Shown here: in pieces, positions 1 to 6,130 of the stretch
How positions within the stretch are numbered: the stretch's first letter is position 1
Layout of the letters: every line of letters begins with the position of its first letter
Assembly: GCA_002694095.1 (NCBI GenBank)
Contig: NZLD01000094.1
Span: 1 to 6,257, forward strand
From: Micrococcales bacterium
GTDB lineage: Bacteria; Actinomycetota; Actinomycetes; S36-B12
Reading direction: 5' to 3'
DNA: 6,257 nucleotides
Position numbers and translations under genes: made by a program
The notes under the pieces: generated by a model
What the model saw: the letters and a program-made list of their open reading frames with translations, nothing else
What the model was told of the DNA's origin: nothing
The model's database searches: none

Positions 1-2
1 CC

Positions 3-986
3 GGATTCGGCTTGCTTCTCGTGGACCGAGACCGAACGCGACTACGCCTGGCCGACGATGTCCGCCGACACGGTGCGGATCGGGTGGCGGCCGGTCTAGG
101 TCCGTTTCTCGGGTGGCGACCGTGGCGAATCGCCGCGATCGTCGTCTTCGGACTGGCCTGCGGCACCAAGTGGTCCGGTATCTGGTTTCTCGCAGCGTTC
201 ATGGCGATGTCGCTGGTCTGGGATGCGCTGTCGCGACGGGCGATCGGGGTGGACCACCCATGGTCCGCGGCCTTCGCACGTGACCTTCCCCTCGCAGCCG
301 CCTCAACTCTGGTCATCGGCATCGGGGTCTACCTGCTCACCTGGACGGGCTGGTTCGCAACCGGCACCGGGTGGAGCCGGACCTGGGCAGCCGGTCAAGG
401 GGCCTCTGTCGTACCCGATCCCCTTCGATCCCTGTGGCACTACCACTCGGAGATGTGGAATTTCCACACGAACCTCGACGCCGAACACAACTACGCCAGC
501 AGTCCGCTGTCGTGGCCGTTCATGACCCGACCGACCTCGTTCTACTACGAATCACCGGACGGGTGCGGCGCCGATAGTTGCTCATCCACCGTGCTCGCCG
601 TCGGAAATCCGATCATTTGGTGGGCTGCCGTGCTGGCTGTTCCCTATCAGTTGTGGCGGTGGATAGCCGCGAAGGACTGGCGCTCCGGCGCCGTCATAGT
701 CGGCATCGCTGCCGGCTGGTTGCCGTGGATGCTCTACCTCGACCGCACGATCTTCACGTTCTACACCGTCGTATACGTGCCCTTTGTGGTGATGGCGGTG
801 ACACTCACCCTCGGGGCCATCGCGCGGGGGCTGCGGAACAGGCCGCGCTGGGTTCCAGCGTTGCTGATCGGTGGTTACGTCCTCGCGGTGGTGCTGGCAG
901 CGTGGTGGTTTTACCCGATCTGGTCGGCAGAAGTGATCACCTACGATGCCTGGCGAGCACGCATGTGGCTGCCCACCTGGATCTAG
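3..986 (+). CDS. pmt: Protein O-mannosyltransferase (Pmt, GT39 family), 3' part only
   Basis: This is the C-terminal part of a polyprenyl-phosphate-mannose:protein mannosyltransferase, a polytopic membrane enzyme that adds mannose to Ser/Thr of Sec-exported proteins on the outer face of the membrane (family knowledge; M. tuberculosis Rv1002c is the model). The frame is open to the window edge, so the TTG at 12 is not a credible start and the catalytic N-terminal loop lies outside. Counting from the first in-frame codon, hydrophobic segments lie near residues 43-66, 94-114, 198-217, 228-243, 251-273 and 286-306. The stretch GLACGTKWSGIWF (near 50-62), the extracytoplasmic loop with LWHYHSEMWNFH, the CGADSC cysteine pair (about 188 and 193) followed by VGNPIIWW, and the C-terminal MWLPTW are typical of actinobacterial Pmt. 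The gene stops at TAG 984-986, 20 bp from the convergent neighbour's stop. Gene identity is secure; completeness upstream is not visible. Confidence 0.9.
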   Translation, partial: GFGLLLVDRDRTRLRLADDVRRHGADRVAAGLGPFLGWRPWRIAAIVVFGLACGTKWSGIWFLAAFMAMSLVWDALSRRAIGVDHPWSAAFARDLPLAAASTLVIGIGVYLLTWTGWFATGTGWSRTWAAGQGASVVPDPLRSLWHYHSEMWNFHTNLDAEHNYASSPLSWPFMTRPTSFYYESPDGCGADSCSSTVLAVGNPIIWWAAVLAVPYQLWRWIAAKDWRSGAVIVGIAAGWLPWMLYLDRTIFTFYTVVYVPFVVMAVTLTLGAIARGLRNRPRWVPALLIGGYVLAVVLAAWWFYPIWSAEVITYDAWRARMWLPTWI

Positions 987-1006
987 CGCCTCTCAGTACG
1001 GCAGAT

Positions 1007-1912
1007 TTACGAGGGTGCGGGCCGCTCACTATCGACGTCAGTCTCAGACCGCGGGCCACGAATCACAGCGGCGGTCAGCGGTACGGCGATCGCCGCGATG
1101 ATTCCCAGGGCGAAGGCTGGTGATGGCGCTACAACCGACTGCCCGGCCAGCGCCTGCGCGGTGAGCAATCCGACCACGATCAGGTAGCCAACGCCGATGA
1201 AGTCCACTCCAGTGACCGAAATCTTCGTCCGAAGGAAGAAGACCGCGAGCGGGATCAATTGCAAGGCGTGAAGCCCGACGAAGTGCGGGACACGTAGATC
1301 TCCCGCGACGGTCGACCATCCGAACAGCGGGATACCGGGGCCGCCATCCTCTGATCCGACGGTGTGTGCTCCGGCTACTCCTTGGAAGTCAGCAAGTTGT
1401 TCCGCCGTGGGACCCGTCATCAAAAAGGCAACACCCATACCGGCGATGGATACGACGAGGCCCCAGGTAAATGCGCGCTTCATCACCTGATCGACACCGG
1501 GACTGCGGATGAACATCACGGTAAGCACCATGGTCGCGAACCACACGACGGTGATGAACCACGCCATCGCACTCCATACCGCCGTTGCCGCTGGTGAACT
1601 GACGTTGAAGTGACTCGTCGTTTCGGCAGCCGCGGCCGAGGTGATCAAGACAAGTTCGACGGTGAGACAAACAACGATGGTGATACTGGCGATTCGCGTG
1701 GTCCGAGGGGCTTTGCTGATGCGCGGCACGAGGTACGAAAGGCTCAGCGACAACAATGCGGCGGAGATGAAGAACTTGAAGGGCTTCATCCACAGCGGTT
1801 CACCGAGGATCGTTCGATCATCAATAACGACCAGAAAAGCTGTCACAACAGCCGCGATGGCATTGACGACCGCGAAAGCGAATTGGAGCCGATCCAGGGC
1901 GAAGCGCGTCAC
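1007..1912 (-). CDS. Uncharacterised eight-helix membrane protein with conserved-looking histidines
   Basis: I do not recognise a named function. The product is 301 residues with about eight hydrophobic helices near 10-30, 44-63, 73-92, 113-137, 147-168, 208-228, 235-255 and 266-284, and a charged C-terminal tail. Distinct motifs are GEPLWMKPFKFF (37-48), SHFNVSSP (100-107), GAHTVGSEDGGPG (181-193) and a segment holding RVPHFVGLHALQ (207-218), with His101, His210 and His215 at or in helices. I recall similar motif sets in unnamed bacterial membrane proteins. Paired helix histidines could bind heme or metal, but this is inference. The start is GTG at 1912: an in-frame TAA lies 9 bases upstream and there is no Shine-Dalgarno, but a TAATGT box 6 bases upstream fits leaderless expression. 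It begins 26 bp past the tRNA-Ala CCA end on the same strand and converges on pmt. Confidence 0.82.
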   Translation of the reverse strand: MTRFALDRLQFAFAVVNAIAAVVTAFLVVIDDRTILGEPLWMKPFKFFISAALLSLSLSYLVPRISKAPRTTRIASITIVVCLTVELVLITSAAAAETTSHFNVSSPAATAVWSAMAWFITVVWFATMVLTVMFIRSPGVDQVMKRAFTWGLVVSIAGMGVAFLMTGPTAEQLADFQGVAGAHTVGSEDGGPGIPLFGWSTVAGDLRVPHFVGLHALQLIPLAVFFLRTKISVTGVDFIGVGYLIVVGLLTAQALAGQSVVAPSPAFALGIIAAIAVPLTAAVIRGPRSETDVDSERPAPS

Positions 1913-1918
1913 GCGACA

Positions 1919-1924
1919 ACATTA
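1919..1924 (-). promoter_or_regulatory. Candidate -10 box, leaderless start of the membrane protein gene
   Basis: On the minus strand TAATGT fits the actinobacterial TANNNT -10 pattern and ends 6 bases before the GTG start, so transcription could begin at the start codon itself. No -35 resembling TTGACA is seen, and that position would fall in the tRNA 3' end. The gap holds no Shine-Dalgarno. Read-through from the tRNA promoter is an alternative. Confidence 0.35.
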
Positions 1925-1938
1925 GAGAAAGGAAACAC

Positions 1939-2014
<76 letters not shown>

Positions 2015-2026
2015 GGAAAGCACGTA

Positions 2027-2032
2027 AGGCTA
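2027..2032 (-). promoter_or_regulatory. Candidate -10 box for tRNA-Ala
   Basis: The sequence TAGCCT on the minus strand, 12 bases upstream of the tRNA 5' end, fits TANNNT and would give a 5' leader of about 5-6 nt. It lies between the sepX stop (2042) and the tRNA. No convincing -35 is visible. Processing from a sepX read-through transcript is equally possible. Confidence 0.3.
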
Positions 2033-2041
2033 GCAGCAGGG

Positions 2042-2911
2042 TTACTCGCCGGCTGCCCGTCGGGTTTCTTCATACCCCAGGGACGGCAGCTCGGCGGTGT
2101 CCTCGCTCGACGCCACGTCGCGCGGAGTTGACCGCAACTCGTATCGGTCATCCTCTAGGTCGTCCACGGTGATGCGCGGACGGCGCATCGTGCGGGCCAC
2201 TTCGACCATTGCCTCACCGGACCAGTCACGGTCCCGCTCGATGGGGCGACGCACGCGGGTGGCTCGGGGAGCATCGACGTATGTGGGCAGCGTTGTCGGG
2301 ACCGCAGACCACTCTTCCCCGTTTCGCTCTCCCTCCCAGGGATCCCAGGACAGAAAGTCGTCCATCGCCGCTGCCATCTGGGCCTCTCGGGCGCGCTTGC
2401 TCGTCGGACGAGTCCCACGGGATCGGGGATAGGCGACGTCCGCCACTCGGTCTGCGTACGCGACTGCCCGGTAGTCCTCGTTGAGTTCATCATCGTATTC
2501 GTCAACACGGTACTCGACTGACTCATCCGCAGTAGCCGAGTGCCGAGAGGAGGGTCGGGCAGCAACCACGACATAAGCCAGGACCAGACCTGCAAGGATG
2601 ATCGGAGCCCAACGCGGAACTAGGCCCACAATGGCTAACCCGAGAACCGCAGCAAGGGCGATACTGAGGATCCCGGTTACGACCATCCGTCGTTTCGATC
2701 GCTGCTCCTCCGCAGGCGAGGAGTGTCGGGTACGAGACGGTGGACGCCCCGAACGTTCCTCGCCGGTCGCCTGCTCGCCAAGCGAATGCATTGCGGACGA
2801 GAAGCGGGCGCTTGATCTCACTTCACTTATCTGATCATGCCGCTTGAGCCAAATAGGGATTAGGACAGCAGCCCACAGCGCCACGATTACTGCGTAGATG
2901 AACCCTGTCAC
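2042..2911 (-). CDS. sepX: SepX/GlpR-type septal membrane protein (Rv0996 family)
   Basis: This is a 289-residue membrane protein of the family studied as SepX in Streptomyces (division septum) and as GlpR, the membrane receptor of the gephyrin-like Glp, in Corynebacterium. The visible architecture is one N-terminal helix (about 4-21, GFIYAVIVALWAAVLIPIW) followed by LKRHDQ and an RSSARFSSAM stretch. A basic disordered linker (50-75) precedes two close helices (77-98 and 102-118) and a long hydrophilic cytoplasmic tail with an acidic, Tyr-rich part (129-152). The tail also holds the family-type segment W201-S-A-V-P-T-T-L-P-T-Y-V212 and an Arg-rich end. I chose GTG 2911 because it puts the first helix at the N-terminus as in homologues and a -10-like box lies 7 bases upstream. 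The frame extends to GTG 2983, which would add 24 residues without family character. It lies downstream of rimJ, as in M. tuberculosis, but moeA/glp is missing from the cluster. Confidence 0.82.
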   Translation of the reverse strand: MTGFIYAVIVALWAAVLIPIWLKRHDQISEVRSSARFSSAMHSLGEQATGEERSGRPPSRTRHSSPAEEQRSKRRMVVTGILSIALAAVLGLAIVGLVPRWAPIILAGLVLAYVVVAARPSSRHSATADESVEYRVDEYDDELNEDYRAVAYADRVADVAYPRSRGTRPTSKRAREAQMAAAMDDFLSWDPWEGERNGEEWSAVPTTLPTYVDAPRATRVRRPIERDRDWSGEAMVEVARTMRRPRITVDDLEDDRYELRSTPRDVASSEDTAELPSLGYEETRRAAGE

Positions 2912-2918
2912 AGTGGGA

Positions 2919-2924
2919 AGATTA
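2919..2924 (-). promoter_or_regulatory. Candidate -10 box, leaderless start of sepX
   Basis: TAATCT on the minus strand fits TANNNT and is followed by 7 bases and the GTG at 2911, the geometry expected for a leaderless transcript. There is no Shine-Dalgarno before this GTG. The -35 region (about 2942-2947) is not TTGACA-like, so the call rests on the -10 box and its spacing. Confidence 0.4.
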
Positions 2925-2953
2925 GGTGCTTTCGGCCGGCTTCTTGCGCAAAT

Positions 2954-2971
2954 TTGACCCGCCGGAGTCAA
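2954..2971 (-). terminator. Possible intrinsic terminator after rimJ
   Basis: In the 111 bp between rimJ and sepX, the minus strand reads TTGACTC-CGGC-GGGTCAA. This is a seven-pair stem with one T-G wobble and a CGGC tetraloop, followed by ATTTG, a very short U tract. The position, about 50 bases past the rimJ stop and 30 bases before the sepX -10 box, suits an operon end. The stem is short and the U run poor, so this is a weak call. The TTGAC/GTCAA arms could instead be an operator. Confidence 0.35.
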
Positions 2972-3022
2972 CGTGTCGCACACCCACTCTCACGTCGAGG
3001 CCTTCGAAACACCTGCCTCGGA

Positions 3023-3637
3023 TCAATGACGAGTCGCCGCACGGAGGCCAGCCACTACCCCGGCGGGGAGATCGCCCGCGAGCAAGACGTAGGTCACGTG
3101 ATCGCGCCAGTCTCCGTTGATATGCAGATATTTCTCACGAAAGCCTTCCTCGCGATAGCCCAGCTTCTCGGCAACCGCACGCGAGGAGGTGTTTTCAGGG
3201 CGAATGTTCAACTCCATTCGGTGCAGGCGGAGCACGTCGAAGGCGTAATCGGTCGCCATCGCCACGCCCATCGAGGTAACGCCCCTACCGGCGAACTCCT
3301 GATCGATCCAATACCCGATGTAGGCGCTGCGCAGAGAGCCATACGCGATTCCGCCCATCGTTATCTGCCCCACCAGTCGGCCGCGAAACTCGGTTGCCCA
3401 CGGCAACACTCGACCTGCGCGCGCTTCGGCCCGAAGCCGCCGGGTCATCGCGTGGAAACTCGGCGGAACCTCTCCGGCACGAACTCCTTCATCGGGAACC
3501 GTCGCGTCCCAGGGGCCAAGCCAGGCCTGATTGCGTCGTCGAACTTCTTGCCAGGCCCTGGCGTCACTCGCCTTCAGAGGGCGCAACCGAACGTCACCCT
3601 CATTCAAGGTCGGCGCAACGTCCGACCGCCACGACAT
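3023..3637 (-). CDS. rimJ: RimJ/RimL-like GNAT N-acetyltransferase
   Basis: This 204-residue protein belongs to the GNAT fold, close in length and setting to M. tuberculosis Rv0995 (RimJ). The enzyme type transfers acetyl from acetyl-CoA to a protein N-terminal amine (ribosomal in E. coli) or another amine; the substrate here is unknown. Seen in the sequence are an N-terminal DVRLRPLKASDARAW (15-29), the beta-strand run LVGQITMGGI (88-97) and YIGYWIDQEFAGRGVTSMGV (106-125) with the acetyl-CoA pyrophosphate loop around GRG (117-119). The terminal GNAT motif follows as LNIRPENTSSRAVAEKLGY (143-161). The start is ATG 3637, not the upstream in-frame codon at 3664. ATG 3637 has AGGAG (3646-3650) 8 bases upstream, while 3664 would overlap galU by 25 bp. 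It follows the galU stop by 2 bp, so translational coupling is likely. Confidence 0.88.
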   Translation of the reverse strand: MSWRSDVAPTLNEGDVRLRPLKASDARAWQEVRRRNQAWLGPWDATVPDEGVRAGEVPPSFHAMTRRLRAEARAGRVLPWATEFRGRLVGQITMGGIAYGSLRSAYIGYWIDQEFAGRGVTSMGVAMATDYAFDVLRLHRMELNIRPENTSSRAVAEKLGYREEGFREKYLHINGDWRDHVTYVLLAGDLPAGVVAGLRAATRH

Positions 3638-3639
3638 AG

Positions 3640-4524
3640 CTAAAGCTCCTGCTCGGAGATCCACTCGCGTAGGTCATCTCCGATGTCATCCCGCTCCATT
3701 GCAAGCTGAATGACCGCCTTGAGGTAACTGAGCTTGTCTCCGGTGTCGTATCGACGACCATCGAAGACGACTCCGTGCACGCCCCCGCCCTCGCTCGCGG
3801 GGCGACGGGCCAACTCCACGAGCGCGTCGGTGAGTTGGATTTCTCCACCGCGCCCCGGTGCAGTGTTGTGGAGAATCTCGAACACCGCGGGGTCGAGGAT
3901 GTAGCGGCCGATAATCGCGTAGTCGCTCGGCGCCTCGTCGACGGACGGCTTCTCGATGAGATCGGTTACCTGGACGACGTCATCGCTGTCGGTGTCCGAC
4001 ACCGCAACGCACCCGTAAAGCGAAATATCTTCATGCGGGACACGCATCAGGCACAACACCGAACCGCCAAGCCTTTCGCGCACCTCAATCATGCGCGGCA
4101 CGATTGGATCGCGCTCGTCGATCAAGTCATCACCGAGCAAGACGGCGAATGGTTGATCACCGACGTGATGCTCCGCCATTAGGACCGCATGCCCAAGGCC
4201 CAGCGCTTGTCCCTGCCGCACGTAGTGGATGTGGGCGAGATCGTTGGACTCCTGCGCGAGCGCGAGCCTCGCGTTGTCGTTCTTCGCCGTAAGCGCGGCC
4301 TCCAACTCGATGTTCTGGTCGAAGTGGTCTTCCAACGCGCGCTTGCCGCGGCTGGTGATGAACAGCAGGTCATTGAGCCCAGCGGCAACGGCTTCTTCGA
4401 CGACAAACTGGATCGCTGGCTTGTCGACGATGGGCAGCATTTCCTTCGGCATCGCTTTCGTTGCGGGCAGGAACCGTGTTCCCAGCCCCGCCGCGGGGAT
4501 GACTGCAGCAGTGACGCCTGTCAT
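3640..4524 (-). CDS. galU: UTP--glucose-1-phosphate uridylyltransferase (GalU)
   Basis: GalU makes UDP-glucose from UTP and glucose-1-phosphate in the cytoplasm, feeding galactan, trehalose and other glycan synthesis. The 294-residue product is full length and carries the expected motifs. These are GLGTRFLPATKAMPKEMLP (13-31) for nucleotide and phosphate binding, GQALGLGHAV (105-114), LLGDDL (129-134) with the metal-binding Asp, DLIEKP (188-193), GRYIL (206-210), GEIQLTDA (227-234) and YDTGDKLSYLKA (259-270). ATG 4524 is the only reasonable start because the GLGTR motif begins 13 residues in. There is no Shine-Dalgarno, only TAGTCT 8 bases upstream. galU leads an apparent galU-rimJ operon and is divergent from the folate cyclo-ligase across 105 bp. 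The moeA/glp gene that usually follows galU in related genomes is absent here. Confidence 0.97.
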   Translation of the reverse strand: MTGVTAAVIPAAGLGTRFLPATKAMPKEMLPIVDKPAIQFVVEEAVAAGLNDLLFITSRGKRALEDHFDQNIELEAALTAKNDNARLALAQESNDLAHIHYVRQGQALGLGHAVLMAEHHVGDQPFAVLLGDDLIDERDPIVPRMIEVRERLGGSVLCLMRVPHEDISLYGCVAVSDTDSDDVVQVTDLIEKPSVDEAPSDYAIIGRYILDPAVFEILHNTAPGRGGEIQLTDALVELARRPASEGGGVHGVVFDGRRYDTGDKLSYLKAVIQLAMERDDIGDDLREWISEQEL

Positions 4525-4532
4525 GGGGCCTG

Positions 4533-4538
4533 AGACTA
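4533..4538 (-). promoter_or_regulatory. Candidate -10 box for galU-rimJ
   Basis: TAGTCT on the minus strand fits TANNNT and lies 8 bases before the galU ATG, so the transcript would be leaderless or nearly so. The bases between are cytosine-rich with no Shine-Dalgarno. No clear -35 is seen 16-18 bases further upstream. The box lies in the 105-bp divergent spacer shared with the cyclo-ligase gene. Confidence 0.35.
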
Positions 4539-4629
4539 CGCGGTCTACCCCCTGTCCGACGAACCTCTCGGGAGTCTCGGCGGATCGCCATTACCTCCCG
4601 ATGGCCTCCGGGTGCGGCACAGTGAGGCT

Positions 4630-5214
4630 ATGGACTCGGTGTTGGGGAAGGCCGATCTTCGACGGCAGGTGCGCCATCAGCGGCAGAACCGGGACGCTGG
4701 CGCTGATGAATCGACGCGCATCAGCGAACACATCATGGATCTGGAAGACGTGCGATCGGCGTGCGATCGCCAGGAAGTGATCGCGTGCTATCTCGCGCGA
4801 GACGACGAGCCACCGACCCGGGACGTGATCGATGACGTGCGGCGTGCCGGAGGCAGGGTTGCGTTGCCGCGGATCAGCGACGACGACCTGGTCTGGGTCG
4901 AGATGACCGACAACACGCGCATGGTCACCAACACGTGGGGTATCGATGAACCGCAAGGCCCCCCGATGTCGACACCGCCGGCCGTGTGGATCATTCCAGC
5001 CTTAGCGGTCGATGCCGACGGCTATCGACTCGGTCAAGGTGGTGGGTTCTACGACCGATCTCTTGCCCAGCGTCCGTCAGACGACAACACCCTGGTGATC
5101 GCCGTGATCTTCGAGGACGAATCAGTTATGCACGTCCCGCACGAAGCCCACGATCAACGAGTAGATGTCGTCGTGACGCCGGAACGTGTGCGCTGGCTGT
5201 CGATGCCGGACTAG
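4630..5214 (+). CDS. 5-formyltetrahydrofolate cyclo-ligase (MTHFS family)
   Basis: This enzyme uses ATP to convert 5-formyl-THF to 5,10-methenyl-THF, recovering stored folate for one-carbon metabolism in the cytoplasm. The 194-residue product has the N-terminal basic helix KADLRRQVRHQR (7-18), a VWIIPALAVDADGYRLG segment (119-135) that leads into the signature GQGGGFYDR (135-143, pattern GxGxGxYDR), and the C-terminal HEAHDQRVDVVVTP (171-184). I chose ATG 4630 because it starts directly before the basic helix. A GTG at 4612 in the same frame would add six residues. Neither has a good ribosome binding site; GTGAGG sits only 2 bases before the ATG. It occupies the place of Rv0992c beside galU. 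In M. tuberculosis the next gene on that strand is ruc, whereas here the crcB pair lies between them on the other strand. Confidence 0.93.
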   Translation: MDSVLGKADLRRQVRHQRQNRDAGADESTRISEHIMDLEDVRSACDRQEVIACYLARDDEPPTRDVIDDVRRAGGRVALPRISDDDLVWVEMTDNTRMVTNTWGIDEPQGPPMSTPPAVWIIPALAVDADGYRLGQGGGFYDRSLAQRPSDDNTLVIAVIFEDESVMHVPHEAHDQRVDVVVTPERVRWLSMPD

Positions 5215-5297
5215 TTCTCCTGGGGAGTCAACGCAATGATCACCACAACAGCCCCGAGAACGCGGACCCATCGCCGCACCTCGCGCACCACGTCTCA

Positions 5298-5678
5298 TTA
5301 GGCCCCGATCACAGCGCGGGTGACCGCCACCGCGATGCCACACGCGCCTATGCAGGCAATCGGCATCACGATGATGGCCGCCCAGGCGCTGGATCGCTTC
5401 TCACTCCACACACGATTGACGAACAGCGCATAGCTCGAATACGTGGTGAGGGCGCCACACGCCCCCGTTGCCAGCAGCGCACGCATGGGGCCTTCGAGGC
5501 TGACGTAGGCGATGCCGATGACGAATGATCCGATCACATTGACCACCAGCAAGCCCCACGGGAAAAACCCGTACCCGCGCTGCTGAGCTGCGCGGGAGAT
5601 CCGACTATCGATCAGATAGCGCGTCGGTGCGCCAATCGCTCCACCAAGGGCGACGGCGAGCGCGAGGGACCACGTCAT
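5298..5678 (-). CDS. crcB: CrcB/Fluc fluoride channel subunit, second of a pair
   Basis: Fluc proteins are small four-helix membrane channels that work as antiparallel dimers and let fluoride leave the cell. This 126-residue copy has GGAIGAPTRY (12-21), the TM2 motif FPWGLLVVNVIGSF (39-52) with Asn47, and the TM3 motif GACGALTTYSSY (72-83). The canonical motif is TTFSTF, so both Phe-box positions (80 and 83) are Tyr, and the usual Glu three residues after the motif is Phe86. Positive charges cluster in the loops between helices 1-2 (SRISRAAQQR) and 3-4 (NRVWSEKR), while the ends are nearly neutral, which predicts both ends outside. The ATG overlaps the upstream crcB stop as ATGA (5675-5678) and has AGGAGG at 5685-5690, so the two are coupled. 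It converges on the cyclo-ligase gene. It is probably the partner subunit of a heterodimer. Confidence 0.92.
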   Translation of the reverse strand: MTWSLALAVALGGAIGAPTRYLIDSRISRAAQQRGYGFFPWGLLVVNVIGSFVIGIAYVSLEGPMRALLATGACGALTTYSSYALFVNRVWSEKRSSAWAAIIVMPIACIGACGIAVAVTRAVIGA

Positions 5679-6097
5679 GCCGCTCCTCCTGTCGAGCGCA
5701 CACGCGCTAGCCGACTACCGAGGGCAACCGCGATCGCCGTCGCCGCAATGGTCACGAGGACGTAGACCGCGGCGAGACCGACACCTACCGCATCACCGCG
5801 GTCCACCAGAGCGAACGCTTCTTCCGCGAAGGCCGAGTAGGTCGTGAATCCGCCGAGGACTCCGGTGATGACCAGGCCGCTCACCCAGGGGGCATGCCGA
5901 ACAGCAATCGGGGCGAGAACACCGATCGCGAAGCACCCGACCACGTTGGCAATGAGGGTTCCCCACGGGAACGTCGGGGAATCCGCCACCGCTAGAACGA
6001 GTTCACCGATGGACCAGCGAGCCAGGGCTCCCAGAGCACCGCCTACCCCGATCGCCAGCCATAAACGCATCCTCCGAGGGTAGCGATGCACCCGCAT
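5675..6097 (-). CDS. crcB: CrcB/Fluc fluoride channel subunit, first of a pair
   Basis: The product has 140 residues, or 131 from the internal ATG at 6070. Counted from that ATG it shows GGALGALARW (10-19), PWGTLIANVVGCF (35-47) with the conserved Asn, and GVLGGFTTYSAF (70-81). Tyr replaces the first Phe of the TTFSTF Phe box, but the second Phe and the following Glu (84) are kept. Basic residues lie at both ends (RVHRYPRRMR and SRLARVR) and the helix 1-2 loop is acidic, so both ends are predicted inside, opposite to its partner. The start is uncertain. ATG 6097 has no Shine-Dalgarno and lies 3 bp from the CIRCE operator. ATG 6070 matches the usual family start, but GGAGG touches it with no spacer; GTG 6091 is also in frame. 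It is the first gene of a two-gene operon. Confidence 0.92.
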   Translation of the reverse strand: MRVHRYPRRMRLWLAIGVGGALGALARWSIGELVLAVADSPTFPWGTLIANVVGCFAIGVLAPIAVRHAPWVSGLVITGVLGGFTTYSAFAEEAFALVDRGDAVGVGLAAVYVLVTIAATAIAVALGSRLARVRSTGGAA

Positions 6098-6100
6098 GAA

Positions 6101-6127
6101 TTAGCACTCGTTGGTATCGAGTGCTAA
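6101..6127. promoter_or_regulatory. CIRCE operator (HrcA binding site)
   Basis: TTAGCACTC, nine bases (6110-6118), then GAGTGCTAA form a perfect inverted repeat identical to the CIRCE consensus TTAGCACTC-N9-GAGTGCTAA. HrcA binds CIRCE and represses heat-shock genes such as groES-groEL in many bacteria, including actinobacteria. Here the element lies between divergent genes, 23 bp before the FmdB/Ruc start and 3 bp before the first crcB ATG. Related evidence: M. tuberculosis Rv0991c (ruc) is co-regulated with hsp60 and hsp70 genes. Confidence 0.96.
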
Positions 6128-6130
6128 TCT
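6101..6130 (+). promoter_or_regulatory. Candidate core promoter of the FmdB/Ruc gene, overlapping CIRCE
   Basis: TTAGCA (6101-6106, four of six matches to TTGACA) and TAATCT (6125-6130, TANNNT type) are 18 bp apart. Both overlap the CIRCE arms, so HrcA bound there would block RNA polymerase directly. Transcription would begin near 6137, leaving a short leader that contains AAGGAGGT (6140-6147). Confidence 0.55.

Noticed and set aside
987..1006. Terminator between the convergent pmt and membrane protein genes
   Set aside because: The 20-bp gap holds no stem-loop that I can see.
578..1123. Long open frame on the plus strand across the pmt end
   Set aside because: Arg/His-rich translation typical of an out-of-frame shadow of a high-GC gene. 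It overlaps pmt and the convergent gene, and no motifs are seen.
2912..2983. Longer sepX start at GTG 2983
   Set aside because: The extra 24 residues are not membrane-like or family-like, there is no ribosome binding site, and the reading would run through the hairpin and the -10 box.
2954..3643. 229-codon plus-strand open frame opposite rimJ
   Set aside because: It is an antisense shadow of rimJ, whose GNAT motifs and ribosome binding site are clear, and it shows no recognisable domain.
3638..3664. Longer rimJ start at 3664
   Set aside because: It would overlap galU by 25 bp, whereas ATG 3637 has a well-spaced AGGAG and gives the family length.
5215..5297. Possible bidirectional terminator between the cyclo-ligase and crcB stops
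   Set aside because: TTCTC-ct-GGGG near 5215-5225 can pair with CCCCGAGAA near 5252-5260, but the stem has a two-base bulge, a loop of about 26 bases and no U tract. I see nothing else in this 83-bp gap.
6061..6130. Fluoride riboswitch upstream of crcB
   Set aside because: The space between the CIRCE and the crcB start codons is too short for the crcB-motif aptamer, and its conserved pseudoknot elements are not visible.
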